In this document: in pieces, positions 45,902-57,260 of the stretch
Numbering within the stretch: the stretch's first letter is position 1
Layout of the letters: each line of letters opens with the position of its first letter
NCBI GenBank assembly: GCA_006503475.1
Contig: RSEH01000192.1
Location: 28,086 to 92,085 of the forward strand
Reading direction: 5' to 3'
DNA from: Stentor roeselii
Taxonomy: Eukaryota > Ciliophora > Heterotrichea > Heterotrichida > Stentoridae
DNA length: 64,000 nucleotides
Notes under the pieces: model-generated
What the model was told of the DNA's origin: nothing
The model's input: only the letters and a program-made list of their open reading frames with translations
Databases searched by the model: none
Made by a program: the position numbers and the translations under genes

Positions 45902-48900
45902 TCAAATACTTTTAACTAAATTAATAAGATCTTTAAATTTCATCCGTTCTTCGATGTTTGTCTTGAGCATGTTTCTTATTAATTTTCCTACCCAAATACT
46001 CTTATTTTTTTCTGTTTTATTAATGTAGTATTCAAGATTTCCAATAAGATGTTGTATATCTTGAAAAGTAGCAAGTTGGAGTATTATTAATCCCAGAGAA
46101 TAAACACTACACTTTTCTCGATCAAGTAAAATATCTTTAGAATTTTCCTCTGGAGAAAAATAAAATTGAGATAATTTAGGTTTAAACCTAAAACCGAAGT
46201 ATTCCTTATTATTCATGAACTCACAATAAAGCAAGTCAAATAAAACTATTTTCAAATCATTATCAATACAAAAATGCCAGGGTAATACTTTTCTATATGC
46301 TATTTTCTTTTCAGTCATTAGGGCAAAAGACCTGATAAGAGTTTTAACATTACTTTGAATTAAACAATCACTCAAATAATGATTCTTTTTTTTATTTTTT
46401 GTTGCATTTGCAAGAAAATCCATCAAATTCTGTTGATAATATTTTGAGACGAAATAAAAACTGTCTGTTTTCTTGATACATCCAAAGTATTCACTGAAAG
46501 ATTTATATTTATTTCTTTGATTATTCAAAAATTCATAATTTTTTGCTAACTTATTCAACTCAAATTTTATATTTTGCTTCGTTTTTCCGTCAATTTTTTC
46601 ATTGAATTTATACTGTTGAATTAATACAGATTCAAAAAAATATCTTCCCTTCATGTAAAGTATAGTAAAGTCTTCTTCTTCAGTGCTAAAGAATGCTGAA
46701 GTTTTCGAGAGCTCTTTTTTAAGTATTTTCATTTGAGATGAATCATCAGCTTTTTTTTTCTCTTTAGGATGTTTGATATGTTGAATATGCTTTTGATAAA
46801 TTTTTATGATTGTTTTAAGATTGTTTTCCGAAACAGATTGAATAAAAAACTCTAAAATAAAGATCTCATAAAGACGCAAATTCTTTTTCTTTATTAGTTT
46901 AGATTCATTTAAGTTTAAACATAAAATTTCTTGAGTGCGTTCATCTAAATATTTAACTTTAAAGCCAAGAATATTAAATTTCAATAAGTATTTTGATAAT
47001 ATCAGTGCATGAGAACTGTTTCTTTGAGTGTAGTAAGTTAAAAAGTACTCAGAGACAATACCCTGCAGTTTTTTTTCGATGACATGAAAATACTTTAACT
47101 CTCCATCATGTGCATCATTTAATTTTACAGCAATTTTAATGTTTTTATAAAGTTCCTTAACATCAGATATTTGTTTTATGCAACTTTTAATATTTTTCGT
47201 AATTTTCGAGGATAATTCATTGTGAAACAATAGCACAGTAAGAAGGAAAATATAAGAGTTATTTTTTGACTTCTTCGCTGAATAATCATCATTTTTTCTA
47301 TAAGAAGAGACCCATAATAGCCTTCCACCATCACTAAACGATAAATTAAAGATAGGTCCCAACAAGTGAGTCCAAACATGTTCAATTTTTTTCTCCTCTA
47401 AATCAAAAAGCGAAATATTTCCATTCGACTGTCCAACAACTAAAAGTTTGCAATCAAAGTAAAAAGCCAAACATTCAGGTAAAAAATCAACTTCATTAAT
47501 AAACATATGAATTAACCCTTGCTCCAAATTCCATATCACAATATTTTTACTTTTACAAACTGCTGCTAAATACTCTTCATTTGGTGAGAACTGTAAAAAG
47601 TCAACTGAATTTAAACTATTTTGAAAGCTGATTTTTTCCTTTTTTTGTTTATTGTTAAAAACCTTGATTTCCTTGCTTTCAGTCGCGTATGCTAAAAATG
47701 TTCCAGTTTCTGAAAGTGAAAAACATTTCACCAAATTTGCATCAAATCTAAATTCTTCTGTTTTTTTCATCAGTTCCCAAACTATCACCCTTTTACCATC
47801 AGCGGAAGCAAGAATTCTTGAATCTCCTGAAAAAGAAAGAAGATGAACAGATGTCAAATGACCTTTAAGGTAAAATTCTTTTCTTTTATCCGTATTCCAA
47901 ACAGTTACCGTTCCATCTTTACCCCCTACAGCTAATAGGATCCCATTGGAGTTAAAAGACAAACAAGTCGATTTCTTGATTTTTACTCTTGAATCTTTTT
48001 GGCTTGCCTCGAGATTCCAAATGCAAATAAATTTTTCATCGAAAGTTGTAGCTACCAGTTTTCGGGTGGGACAAACAGAAAAACAATTAGGATTCAATTG
48101 CAAGTTCATTGAAATCTGTTCTAAGATCTCTTTCATTGACCAGATTTTTATCTGACCGTCGCCGTGGCCTGTCAAGAAAAGCTTGCCATTAGGATGACAG
48201 ACAATACTTTTCAGTTGAGCTTGACTATGAGCGAAAGTAAATTCCAAACTTTGCTTCTTCAAATTCCAAACACGAAGGAAATTTCCTAAACATCCTGAAA
48301 TTAAAAAATTTCCATCAGGAGTGAATTCAAGACACTTAATCAAATCAAAGTCTTCATTCAATGTAAAGTCTTCTTTTCTTGAATTTAAATTCCAAATAGT
48401 GATTAAGTTATTGTTGGCAGATGCTATTGAATTTCCATCAGGGTGGAATAAGAAAAACTCAACATCGAATGGATTACTTAAAATGGTGAAAAGTTTTCCA
48501 TGGGTTAACGTGAAGATTATCAAGTCTTTTCCAGTATTCTTTGCGAAATATTTTCCATTTGAAGAGATGGTAAATCTTTCACTGATTCTTTGATAGTTTT
48601 GTTTAATGCTTAATTCTTGTTGGTTTTGTTTCAAGTTCCAGAAAATCATGCCTGATGAATTTGTTCCTAAGAGTAAGTAAATGCCATCTGGGGTAAAAGA
48701 AAACCATGATGTCACACAAGTCATTGATTTTATTGAATAAAACTCTAGTCTTGTTTTCAAGTCCCAGATTGTAACAGTGAAGTTCTTACAAGATGAAGCT
48801 AACAATTCTTCATCTAAAGAAAATGAAAGACATTCAATTAATTCTGATTCGCTTTTCAGTAAAAACTCTTTTTTTCTGCTGTTTCTAGCCTTTTTTACCA

Positions 48901-50020
48901 TTATTGAAGAAAAATTATAAATTGAGGCAAAGTATCGGCCTTTTGATGAAAAACAGATGAAATTTGGATGATCTTTCTTTTCGTCGATGTAGAGCAGTTG
49001 ACTGTGGTCTTTTAAATCCCGAACTTCAACAGTTTCATTATTTAATGCTGCAATTAATAATAGCTCTTGAGCTAAAACATAAAAATTCGCTTTGTATTTC
49101 TTGGTTTTCACTAAAACTTCTTCATTTGTACTCGGGTTCCACAAAAATGTTTCGGAATAATCTGAACAAACTGCAATGCACTCTCCATTCAAAGCGGAAG
49201 ACAATAAACTTATCGTGCCTGATGATCTTTGAAAAGTTTTTTCTATTGATTGCTTTCGTAAATCCCAAACAATAACAGAATTAAATGATGCTGTGAAAAG
49301 AAAGGCACTATCTGAAGAGATAATGAAAGAGTCAATAAGACTTTTTTCAGATTTTAGGCAAAATTCAACTTTTCTCATATTAAAATTGACAAAATTGATG
49401 TTTTTATTGCTTGTTTTTGCTACAATAAAGGTACCGCTGGGGGTAAACATCAAACATTTCCCAGGACTAAAAAATTTGATTTTAAGAGAAAATTCACTAG
49501 TTTTTTTTTGCATATTCCACACTTTTATTGACTTTTTTCTACATCCTACTGCTAAGAACTTGGAGCAAGGCGAAAAATTCAAGCAAGCTATATCCTCATC
49601 ATTTTTCACTGTAAATTCCTCTCGGTTTTCCTGATATTCCCAAACTTTGAGGGTGTCTTTAGATCCTGCCGCTAGATATTTATTGTTTGAAGACACTACA
49701 ATTGAATTGACTGTAGATAGATGATGAAGCAGTTCTAATTGTTTTTTCCTTGATGATAGGTTCCAAAGAATCAAGTATAAATTTCCAATAGTGACAAGAA
49801 AAGTTCCGCAAGGCAAGAAGGATGCGCAGATTATTTTATCGTTGTTTTGATTTTTTGCATTTCGCGATGTTGTACATATGCTTTTTGTGTTTTTACTCTT
49901 TATTTTTGAATATAGGCAAAAATTCTCATAAATCAATGTTTTTCTTTGATCTTCTAAGAATTTTACTGGATCATTTAGATCTTTTGCTTTTATTCTTTGT
50001 TTCGGATGAGAATGGGTCAT
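45902..50020 (-). CDS. Giant WD40 protein with C-terminal pseudokinase-like domain
   Basis: A 1372-residue protein. Roughly residues 60-930 are a long run of WD40 blades (about 18-20, each ending near LKVWE, IKVWN, IVWDL, VTIWDL or similar), enough for two or three propellers. A helical region follows (about 930-1160). The last 200 residues resemble a protein-kinase C-lobe: FYFVSKYYQQNLMDFL, then AYRKVLPWHFCID where HRDLKPEN should be, KIVLFDLLY in place of DFG, YFSPEE like APE, and CSVYSLGLIILQLAT. The catalytic Asp, Asn and DFG motif are missing, so it is probably a pseudokinase. WD40-kinase-like fusions act as scaffolds; a signalling or degradation role is open. The kinase-like call is moderately confident. 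Confidence 0.85.
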   Translation of the reverse strand: MTHSHPKQRIKAKDLNDPVKFLEDQRKTLIYENFCLYSKIKSKNTKSICTTSRNAKNQNNDKIICASFLPCGTFLVTIGNLYLILWNLSSRKKQLELLHHLSTVNSIVVSSNNKYLAAGSKDTLKVWEYQENREEFTVKNDEDIACLNFSPCSKFLAVGCRKKSIKVWNMQKKTSEFSLKIKFFSPGKCLMFTPSGTFIVAKTSNKNINFVNFNMRKVEFCLKSEKSLIDSFIISSDSAFLFTASFNSVIVWDLRKQSIEKTFQRSSGTISLLSSALNGECIAVCSDYSETFLWNPSTNEEVLVKTKKYKANFYVLAQELLLIAALNNETVEVRDLKDHSQLLYIDEKKDHPNFICFSSKGRYFASIYNFSSIMVKKARNSRKKEFLLKSESELIECLSFSLDEELLASSCKNFTVTIWDLKTRLEFYSIKSMTCVTSWFSFTPDGIYLLLGTNSSGMIFWNLKQNQQELSIKQNYQRISERFTISSNGKYFAKNTGKDLIIFTLTHGKLFTILSNPFDVEFFLFHPDGNSIASANNNLITIWNLNSRKEDFTLNEDFDLIKCLEFTPDGNFLISGCLGNFLRVWNLKKQSLEFTFAHSQAQLKSIVCHPNGKLFLTGHGDGQIKIWSMKEILEQISMNLQLNPNCFSVCPTRKLVATTFDEKFICIWNLEASQKDSRVKIKKSTCLSFNSNGILLAVGGKDGTVTVWNTDKRKEFYLKGHLTSVHLLSFSGDSRILASADGKRVIVWELMKKTEEFRFDANLVKCFSLSETGTFLAYATESKEIKVFNNKQKKEKISFQNSLNSVDFLQFSPNEEYLAAVCKSKNIVIWNLEQGLIHMFINEVDFLPECLAFYFDCKLLVVGQSNGNISLFDLEEKKIEHVWTHLLGPIFNLSFSDGGRLLWVSSYRKNDDYSAKKSKNNSYIFLLTVLLFHNELSSKITKNIKSCIKQISDVKELYKNIKIAVKLNDAHDGELKYFHVIEKKLQGIVSEYFLTYYTQRNSSHALILSKYLLKFNILGFKVKYLDERTQEILCLNLNESKLIKKKNLRLYEIFILEFFIQSVSENNLKTIIKIYQKHIQHIKHPKEKKKADDSSQMKILKKELSKTSAFFSTEEEDFTILYMKGRYFFESVLIQQYKFNEKIDGKTKQNIKFELNKLAKNYEFLNNQRNKYKSFSEYFGCIKKTDSFYFVSKYYQQNLMDFLANATKNKKKNHYLSDCLIQSNVKTLIRSFALMTEKKIAYRKVLPWHFCIDNDLKIVLFDLLYCEFMNNKEYFGFRFKPKLSQFYFSPEENSKDILLDREKCSVYSLGLIILQLATFQDIQHLIGNLEYYINKTEKNKSIWVGKLIRNMLKTNIEERMKFKDLINLVKSI

Positions 50021-51123
50021 TTTTATGATGATTAAATTTTACTTATCAGAACATTAGAATGTGAATATAAAGAAAGCAAGGATTAATAAAAAGTCTTGAT
50101 GGAATCAGATGAATCTCTGAAATTTGATAGATTTTTGTTGTTATGATTCACAATATATTGTTAGGTTCTCAACAATTATTAGCCTACTAGAATATTAAAA
50201 CTTTCCAAATTAAGTCTTCAAGGACTTAAATGCAATAGAGAATATTCCAGGTCAGATTGATAAAATTTTATATAATAAATAGATGAAAGTATTTCAATCT
50301 CATCAAAGAGTATTAAAATCAGCAGTTCCTATAGAAAATTGATAAGATTTGCTAGGCTGACTGTAAGAGTTTATGAAGTTACCATTCAATTTACTTCATT
50401 TGATACAAAATTGATGTTAGTTGAAAATCTGAAATAGGAACTAAAATGATGGAATGCTAATACAAGAATATGTCATGATAAAAAAAGAACCATTTCAAGA
50501 TTTTGACAATAAAAATTATTTTCGATAACTTCAAATCATATAAAACTCTGCAGAGAAAAATTAATGGTATTAGTTAACTGCGATGATGATAGAAAAATCA
50601 ACCTTGAGCACTCTTAAGTTAAATCTTGAGATAATCAGAAAGTAATCACACCTAATTATCACTCATTAGAATATTCATACAAAGATAATTTCTGACAATA
50701 AACAAAATTATTATATGAAGAATTTATGAATACTCTTATACAAATGGATTCAAACCAGAAGATTAATAGTTGAAAATTATATAATGATAATCATCAAATC
50801 AAATGACCAGCCAGATGATCACACAATACGAATATTAATGTCAACAATTAAAAGAAAACACATTTAATAATATATTGAACAAGAAGTTGAGGTAAGATTG
50901 AAGTGTGGATCGACTTAAACAAAATAATAAAGGAATTTTCATTTTACAATCATCAGATCTTTAAATAAATTTACTGAAATAGTAAATAAATTGCAAAGAT
51001 GGAAAAAAACTAACTGAAAAATCTTGATTGAAGATAACTGAAGATAAAATGAAACAGAAAAAATTAATCTGCTAAACCTCACCAAATTATTATAAATTAA
51101 TGTCTTTACCTTCCTGCTAAAAA
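50021..51123. other. Long intergenic region
   Basis: About 1.1 kb between the 5' end of the giant WD40 gene and the 3' end of the ABCA gene. It holds many short coding-like phrases broken by stops in every frame, which could be decayed coding DNA. No recognised family, RNA gene or repeat. Confidence 0.45.
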
Positions 51124-54100
51124 TTAATGATTTAACCTATCTATTTCTTCCTTTTCTGCCTTTTTCGCAAACCTATTGAAAATCTGCTCAAGTGAAGTCA
51201 TAGAAATAGCATAATCAGAAACTTGAAGTTCATTTCTATTCTCCTCAATAACCGAGAACAAATATCCAATACTTTTAACACTGTCTCTTTTAATCTTAAA
51301 CTTGAACATCAAATGAAAATGTTCAATAACCTCAACATTATTAAACTCATTCAAAAGCCATTTTTCAATTCTTTGTCCATAGCTTTCAATCAAGCACCAA
51401 GAAGCCAAAGCCTCAGCCGAAACAGCGCCTTCAGACTGAATGACATTGAAAATTCCTGCCCCAGATCCAAAATTTCTAACAAGTGGAAGCAAATAAGAGA
51501 AGTTTCCAGCCTTTAAAGCCAAAGGAAGAGTCTCAAAGTTGATTCCATTCTGAGAATCTGAAACATGATGAAACTTTTTAATGATATTCTCAACTTCCAG
51601 CTGATTGGGAGACTGGACCTTGACTTCAAGTTCATAACCATCGCCGAATTTATTTTTAATCCAAACAGTTGTCCCGATGCACTTTAGCCTGCCTCTGACC
51701 ATGATGGTCATCCTGTCACAAAGCGCTTCGGCTTCTTCCATTGAGTGAGTCGTTAAAATGACTGCGGATTTTTGTTTTTTTATCCACCCTAAAATTTTCC
51801 ACATCTTTTTACGAGCTTCTGGGTCCATACCTGCTGAAGGCTCGTCTAAAAAGACGACTGAAGGGTTTCCGATTAGAGCCATTGCTACAGAAAGTTTTCT
51901 TTTGTTTCCTCCGCTGAAGGTGCCGGCTAGGATGTCTCGGTATTGCAAGAGGTCCATGTTTTTTAGCATGTATTCGACTTGCTCTTGAACTTTGTCTTTG
52001 GGAATTCCTTTGATGTGAGCGTAAAGCTCCAGATGCTCTTTGGCAGTTAAGAGGTCACTGATTGCATCGAATTGAGGGCAGTACCCGATCAAAGTTCTGG
52101 CCCTAGCCAGTTCTTTAGCAACATTGAACCCTCCAATCGAGGCGGTTCCATCATCAGAGAAAACTTCGCCAGTAAGCATTTTGAAAGTAGTAGTCTTACC
52201 AGCTCCATTAACCCCAAGCAATGCAAAGCATTCTTCAGGATAAACATTAAAGCTAACACGGTTAACAGCAGTGAAAAGTTTTCTCTGCACTTTAAAGCTT
52301 TTGCAGAGGTTTTTCACATTCACCTGGACCTTCGAAGGATCAGTTTTCATTGCAACTTCAGCCTCTCTATCAACATCCTCATCATGTTCATAAGCTTCCT
52401 CGACAGGTTTCTGCTTTCCAAGCAAGCACTGCGAAAAGGCAGGGTTAGTTTCAAACAACTCAAGCAAAACCACGACAAAAAAGTAAAAAACCGTCATAAT
52501 TCCCATAAACATCATACATCCTCCAGCACTATTCAAATGAAAAGAGTTATAAGGGTCAGTCTTTTCAAAGAAAGCAGCAAAGTTCTCCTTAGACCCAACA
52601 TTGATGACTCCCCATCCAAAGCAAAAGTTAGGAAAGACTTTAAAGACCCAGGCAAGAGCTTTTCCCGCATCACGACTGGACTCAAAGATGTGCATCACGT
52701 AAAGAGCAGTGGGGAGGAGACTTCCTGTGATAAAGCTGAAGATAAGTACGAAGATCTGAGCATTCGAGTGACTTTTGAATAGAAAGCTGAGCATGTAACT
52801 GAAAGGCGCCTGCGAAATGCCTCCCAACAAGATAAGCACCCACATTGCTCCGTAGTCACTCGAGTCATTTGTGTAGATATCGACTTGAAAAGCCAAGATG
52901 ATGAGACTTGACACGACTGCAGGAAGAAGATGTTTTATTGCATCCCAGAAGAAGTTACTTGCCCAATAAGCGAAAAGAGACACTCCACTTATCATGTGCT
53001 GATGTTTCACACTTGTTTCGCGCTCTTTTGTGATGAACAACACGATGCCTGTCGGGATAAAGCTGAAACCAAGGGAAAATATCAGACACCCAACGAAGCC
53101 GTCGCCTGAACCTGCGAATTTTTCCATGGACTTCGTGATTGGAAGGGGGTGGTTGTAGTATTTTATGTTGAAATCCTCGCCATAAGCCTTTTTCAGGATT
53201 TCTCTTGAAACTGCGCCGTAGGACGTGGGGTAAGAGTGAATCGCTTTCTGGTCATTGAAAACAGTGAAGTCGTACTCGTAATTCTCAGTCTTGTTGAAGT
53301 AAAAGGAAGCAACCATCTTTGGGAACAAGTCTCGCTCATCGAAGATTAAATCGCTAAAGGCTTTTAAACTTGTTTCTTTTGAATCCAAGGCTTTGATCCC
53401 ATCAATCGCTTTCACCAAGTCAAGCCCGGCGGTTCTTTGACTGTCTTTCCCGCCCACGTAAAACTTCTGAGTTTCAGAGTACCTTGAAAGTTTCAGTTCA
53501 TAGGCGTCATAAGTAGTGAAAAAAGAAGGAATCATCATCAAGGCCAGGCCTAAGGTGATTAAAAGAATGGGAATCATGACTTCGAACATCAAAGTTTTCT
53601 TGTCTCGGAGAGTCGACTTTGCTCGTTTTTTCAACAGAGCTGAAAAATGCTTCCAAAAAAGAGAACCTTGTTGTTTGTCTCTCGCCAAGACAAAAGAATT
53701 ATTCGAGGTTTCATTGTTGTCTTGAGAAGTCTTCGCTTCTTTCAGGTGCTCTTCGCCTTGTGCTACTTTAAGAAAGACTTCCTCAAGAGTTGTGGCTGAC
53801 ATGGAGTAAGAAAGGATTCCAAAAGTGCTGAAATTCTCATCAAGTGTTTCGAAGAACTTGTTAAATTGAGGTGTACTTGAAGTAGGAAGCTGAAAAGTGA
53901 CTTCTCCATGATAGTCACTTACAAGTTTCGCATCATTCACATGATTTTTCACGAATTTCTCGATTTTTGCAGTGTTTTTCACACTTTCCTGGTCGCGGAC
54001 AAGTGTCAAGTAGTACCCGACGCCATATCGGGACTTCAAAAAAAGCGAACTTCCACAAGTTTTAAGTCTTCCTTGCGACATGATAGCGATTCGATCAGCT

Positions 54101-56241
54101 AAAACATCAGCTTCTTCCATATAATGAGTGGTCAAAATAATGATTCTTCCATTTTTGTTGTTTTTCAGCATGTCCCACATATGGCGCCTCGCAGTCAGGT
54201 CCATGCCAGACGTGGGTTCATCAAGTAAAACAACAGGCGAATCGCCAATTAAAGCCAAGGCCAGCTGGAGTTTGCGTTTTTGCCCTCCTGACAAGTTCTT
54301 GGCCTGGAAGTCTTTTTTATGCATCAGTTCAAGTTCAGTGAGTTTTTGAATGCTGAGCTCTTCGATCTTCTTCGGATCACTGATTCCTTTGAACATGCAA
54401 AAAAGACTCATGTGTTCCAAAGGAGTCAAATCAGGAAAAAGGATGTTTTGCTGAGGACAGACTCCTAAGATTTCTCTGATTTTTGATAAGTCTTTTGATA
54501 ACGACTTGCCAGAAACATTCATTTCTCCATTAGAAGGAGGTAAAAGTCCTGTGAGCATTGAAATCGTCGTCGTTTTTCCTGCACCGTTGTGACCTAGCAA
54601 GGCGAAGATCTGTCCTTCGAAGATATCTAAGTTAAGCTCTTCAACTGCCACTTTAGATCCGAATTTCTTGCTTAGTCCTCTCACGATCATCGCCTTTCCT
54701 GCTGTTTTCTGAGCTTCTAGACTTGGGTCGACGTTTTCAACTGCTTCGTCCCAGATCACGTCGATTTTGGTTTCGTTGACTTCAGATAAAACTTTCTTTT
54801 TCTTGCACCAGAAGTCTTTTTGGCATAAAAAGTACCAGGGTCGCTTCACTCCCCACTCTGTAGGCCAAACTGTTTCCAGGTAGGCTGCGAATACTGAGAG
54901 GTAAATGATGTCGATTATTATCATTGTGAAGTAGAGGCCGTGGCTGAAGTTGTTGATGAAGGTGTTTGAGTTGTCTACTTGCATACCTTTTTGACCTAGT
55001 TCTAGGTTTACTAGGATGTCTGTTCCTAGACCGAAGGAAACGCAAGGTAATAAAGATGCACCTGCTTTTTTGTTTATTGATATTGCTGGGTCTCCCACTG
55101 CGAAGCCTACGAAGTAACTACCCAGGAAGATAGGGATTCCCACTAGAACCGCATTTCTTGACTTCGAGAAAAACACACTGAGGAAAATGCTGAAAGCGAT
55201 ACAGGACAACCCAAAGAGCCAAAAGTACACAAAAACAAGGCCTCCATTAGAATACGAATAAATCCCCATAACAACTGAAAGTATGGTGATAAAAACACAA
55301 ACAGTTGTATATATAATCAAATAATAACTAATCCATGAAAGCCAATACGCGGATTCTTTCAATCCCATCATCATCATGATCTCCTTAGTCCTTGTTTCCT
55401 TGTCCTGAACGATTCCAGACAACATCCTAGTGACAGGAATAAGAAATGAAAAGATAAGGAAAAATACCAAAGCCGCTCCTAACCCCTGCAAAAAAGTGTC
55501 TTCAATATAATCATCAAATCGCATCGGGTAAAAACTTACTTTAATAGACCCTTCAGTTTTTTTTTGCGTGAGCAAATAGTTATCTGCTAAGTTCATCAAC
55601 GAAAGAAACCCGAAGTCATAATAATTCTCCAGATAAGGTCGAGGCGAGACAATCATATCATAGTAAGCTGGAATGAAGTTCAAGTCAAAAATATCCATAA
55701 AGCTGCCAATTCTTCCTGATCCACTTCTAATGATAGTTTCAGTGATATTATACCTGATTTCCAGCTTATAATCATCCTGTTCTCGCTTCAAAACAACCCC
55801 GAAGCACATTTTCAGGTTGTCTTCATAGTCACTGCTTGTGATGTAATCCTCAAATTCACTGACACTTTCGAATTCTTTATATTTTGACTCGGAAATAATC
55901 CCTCTGGTTAAAGTGCTGATGCCTTGTTTCAGGTACTCGATGAAGTTTTTGTCTGAAGATATTATCGAGTACCCAAGGGATTCTTTACCGTTGTTGTAAA
56001 TGCACTTTGAGAAGGGAAGACTGCCTTCTATGCCGTCTGGCTTCACACGATATGAATCTTTTATCTGGTCGGCGTAGTCTTGCGCGTCGTGGTTTTCTGG
56101 AGGAATCGCCAAACGGAGAAAACCGAGGATTAGGATCACGAATATTGGAAGAAACAACTCGCAGAGCGAACCCAGCAGCTTTCGCTTCCAAAGAACCCAA
56201 TTTTTGTACATCAGGGCCTTGTATTGGATCCAGAATGACAT
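51124..56241 (-). CDS. ABCA-type full ABC transporter
   Basis: A 1705-residue full transporter, two halves each with membrane domain then nucleotide-binding domain. Half 1: helix at about 25-45 (LLGSLCELFLPIFVILILGF), large luminal loop (about 48-250), five further helices, then NBD1 with GHNGAGKTTT (about 550), LSGGQ (about 649) and LLDEPTSGMD. Half 2: first helix near 895, second luminal loop, helices to about 1270, NBD2 with GVNGAGKTTT (about 1350), FSGGN (about 1442) and FLDEPSAGMD. This order and the large first luminal loops are diagnostic of the A subfamily (lipid movers). All ATP-site motifs are intact. A decayed copy of the C-terminal region lies just upstream. Confidence 0.97.
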   Translation of the reverse strand: MSFWIQYKALMYKNWVLWKRKLLGSLCELFLPIFVILILGFLRLAIPPENHDAQDYADQIKDSYRVKPDGIEGSLPFSKCIYNNGKESLGYSIISSDKNFIEYLKQGISTLTRGIISESKYKEFESVSEFEDYITSSDYEDNLKMCFGVVLKREQDDYKLEIRYNITETIIRSGSGRIGSFMDIFDLNFIPAYYDMIVSPRPYLENYYDFGFLSLMNLADNYLLTQKKTEGSIKVSFYPMRFDDYIEDTFLQGLGAALVFFLIFSFLIPVTRMLSGIVQDKETRTKEIMMMMGLKESAYWLSWISYYLIIYTTVCVFITILSVVMGIYSYSNGGLVFVYFWLFGLSCIAFSIFLSVFFSKSRNAVLVGIPIFLGSYFVGFAVGDPAISINKKAGASLLPCVSFGLGTDILVNLELGQKGMQVDNSNTFINNFSHGLYFTMIIIDIIYLSVFAAYLETVWPTEWGVKRPWYFLCQKDFWCKKKKVLSEVNETKIDVIWDEAVENVDPSLEAQKTAGKAMIVRGLSKKFGSKVAVEELNLDIFEGQIFALLGHNGAGKTTTISMLTGLLPPSNGEMNVSGKSLSKDLSKIREILGVCPQQNILFPDLTPLEHMSLFCMFKGISDPKKIEELSIQKLTELELMHKKDFQAKNLSGGQKRKLQLALALIGDSPVVLLDEPTSGMDLTARRHMWDMLKNNKNGRIIILTTHYMEEADVLADRIAIMSQGRLKTCGSSLFLKSRYGVGYYLTLVRDQESVKNTAKIEKFVKNHVNDAKLVSDYHGEVTFQLPTSSTPQFNKFFETLDENFSTFGILSYSMSATTLEEVFLKVAQGEEHLKEAKTSQDNNETSNNSFVLARDKQQGSLFWKHFSALLKKRAKSTLRDKKTLMFEVMIPILLITLGLALMMIPSFFTTYDAYELKLSRYSETQKFYVGGKDSQRTAGLDLVKAIDGIKALDSKETSLKAFSDLIFDERDLFPKMVASFYFNKTENYEYDFTVFNDQKAIHSYPTSYGAVSREILKKAYGEDFNIKYYNHPLPITKSMEKFAGSGDGFVGCLIFSLGFSFIPTGIVLFITKERETSVKHQHMISGVSLFAYWASNFFWDAIKHLLPAVVSSLIILAFQVDIYTNDSSDYGAMWVLILLGGISQAPFSYMLSFLFKSHSNAQIFVLIFSFITGSLLPTALYVMHIFESSRDAGKALAWVFKVFPNFCFGWGVINVGSKENFAAFFEKTDPYNSFHLNSAGGCMMFMGIMTVFYFFVVVLLELFETNPAFSQCLLGKQKPVEEAYEHDEDVDREAEVAMKTDPSKVQVNVKNLCKSFKVQRKLFTAVNRVSFNVYPEECFALLGVNGAGKTTTFKMLTGEVFSDDGTASIGGFNVAKELARARTLIGYCPQFDAISDLLTAKEHLELYAHIKGIPKDKVQEQVEYMLKNMDLLQYRDILAGTFSGGNKRKLSVAMALIGNPSVVFLDEPSAGMDPEARKKMWKILGWIKKQKSAVILTTHSMEEAEALCDRMTIMVRGRLKCIGTTVWIKNKFGDGYELEVKVQSPNQLEVENIIKKFHHVSDSQNGINFETLPLALKAGNFSYLLPLVRNFGSGAGIFNVIQSEGAVSAEALASWCLIESYGQRIEKWLLNEFNNVEVIEHFHLMFKFKIKRDSVKSIGYLFSVIEENRNELQVSDYAISMTSLEQIFNRFAKKAEKEEIDRLNH

Positions 56242-56489
56242 TTATTTCAAACCATTGAATGTTTGATTGGAGAGAATGTGCAACGATTCAGAAATTTGAA
56301 AATTTTGAAAAATTTGAAATGATGAAAAGACAGATGAAGGTTGTAGAGAAATATTTTTAAAAAGGGTAAAGAAATATTTCAGTTTATTTATAGAAAACGA
56401 AGGTAAAAAGTTATTTTTATCAGTTAAGACCGAAGCAGTTAGCTTCAAGTATTTAAATTATTCAATCTATTCGATTATTAGTAATTAGT
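56242..56489. other. 5' flank of the ABCA gene
   Basis: About 250 bp, AT-rich, with a TTTGAAATAA sequence directly before the ATG. No gene seen. Confidence 0.5.
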
Positions 56490-57260
56490 ATCATCGGCTA
56501 CTGTCCTTTGCAAACCCATTGAAGATGCATCCTTAAGATGCCATACTAACAACATAGTCCGAGATATTGAGTTCCTTTTTGCTTTTCTCCACTATAGAAA
56601 ACAATTACCGATGCTTCTAGATTGATGTCTCTTATCCTTAAACTTAAAATTAGATTATAATGTTCAATCACCTCACCAAGAACTCAGAAGCAAGTCAATT
56701 AAAATCTGAACACTATTCATCTTGACGAGATACCAGATATCGAGGTTTTCAAGCGAAATGGCTACTTTAATATGAAATTATTAATGAATGCACCAGAAGC
56801 CTAATGCCGAATAGATTTCATTAAAAACCCGATGTTTAACATCTAAAATAAGGCTGAGCGGCTCGAATTTTACTCCAAGATGAAACTTAGGAACATTTGA
56901 ACTTTTGAATCAATTCAAACTTGATCATAGCTCAGAGATAAAATATTGGTAGCTACCAAGTGCTGGAAAAGCAATATTCTGCTCTATCACTCACTATGTA
57001 AAAATTACTAAGTTATGATTATTTTATTTTTTTTCGTCTATAACAACGATCTGTGAATTAGCTCTAATAATATGAGTTATCTTGAGAAATACTTGTAATG
57101 GTGACTAGATTTGTGTTTCCAATTTTTCGAATGAAGATATATAATCTATGAAATCGACTAATATCCCAAAGACACAATTTACCAGCAGTGCTCAAATAAT
57201 TATGTAAATGCAATCATTTCAATTCTTTTTTCATGAACTTCTGGTTTGAAATTAATGGAG
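56490..57260 (-). pseudogene. Relic of an ABCA-type gene, C-terminal region
   Basis: This stretch aligns by eye with the 3' end of the live ABCA gene. The clearest match pairs ttgcaaacccattgaagatgc (56507) with ttcgcaaacctattgaaaatctgc (51164). It continues through the segments around cgagatattgagttcc, aaaattagattataatgttc and tcgtctataacaac, the last pairing with the Walker B region of NBD2, and perhaps the Walker A region near 57185. Many frameshifts, stops and deletions are present, so it is dead. It lies directly upstream of the live gene on the same strand, which suggests an old tandem ABCA duplication. Confidence 0.72.
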
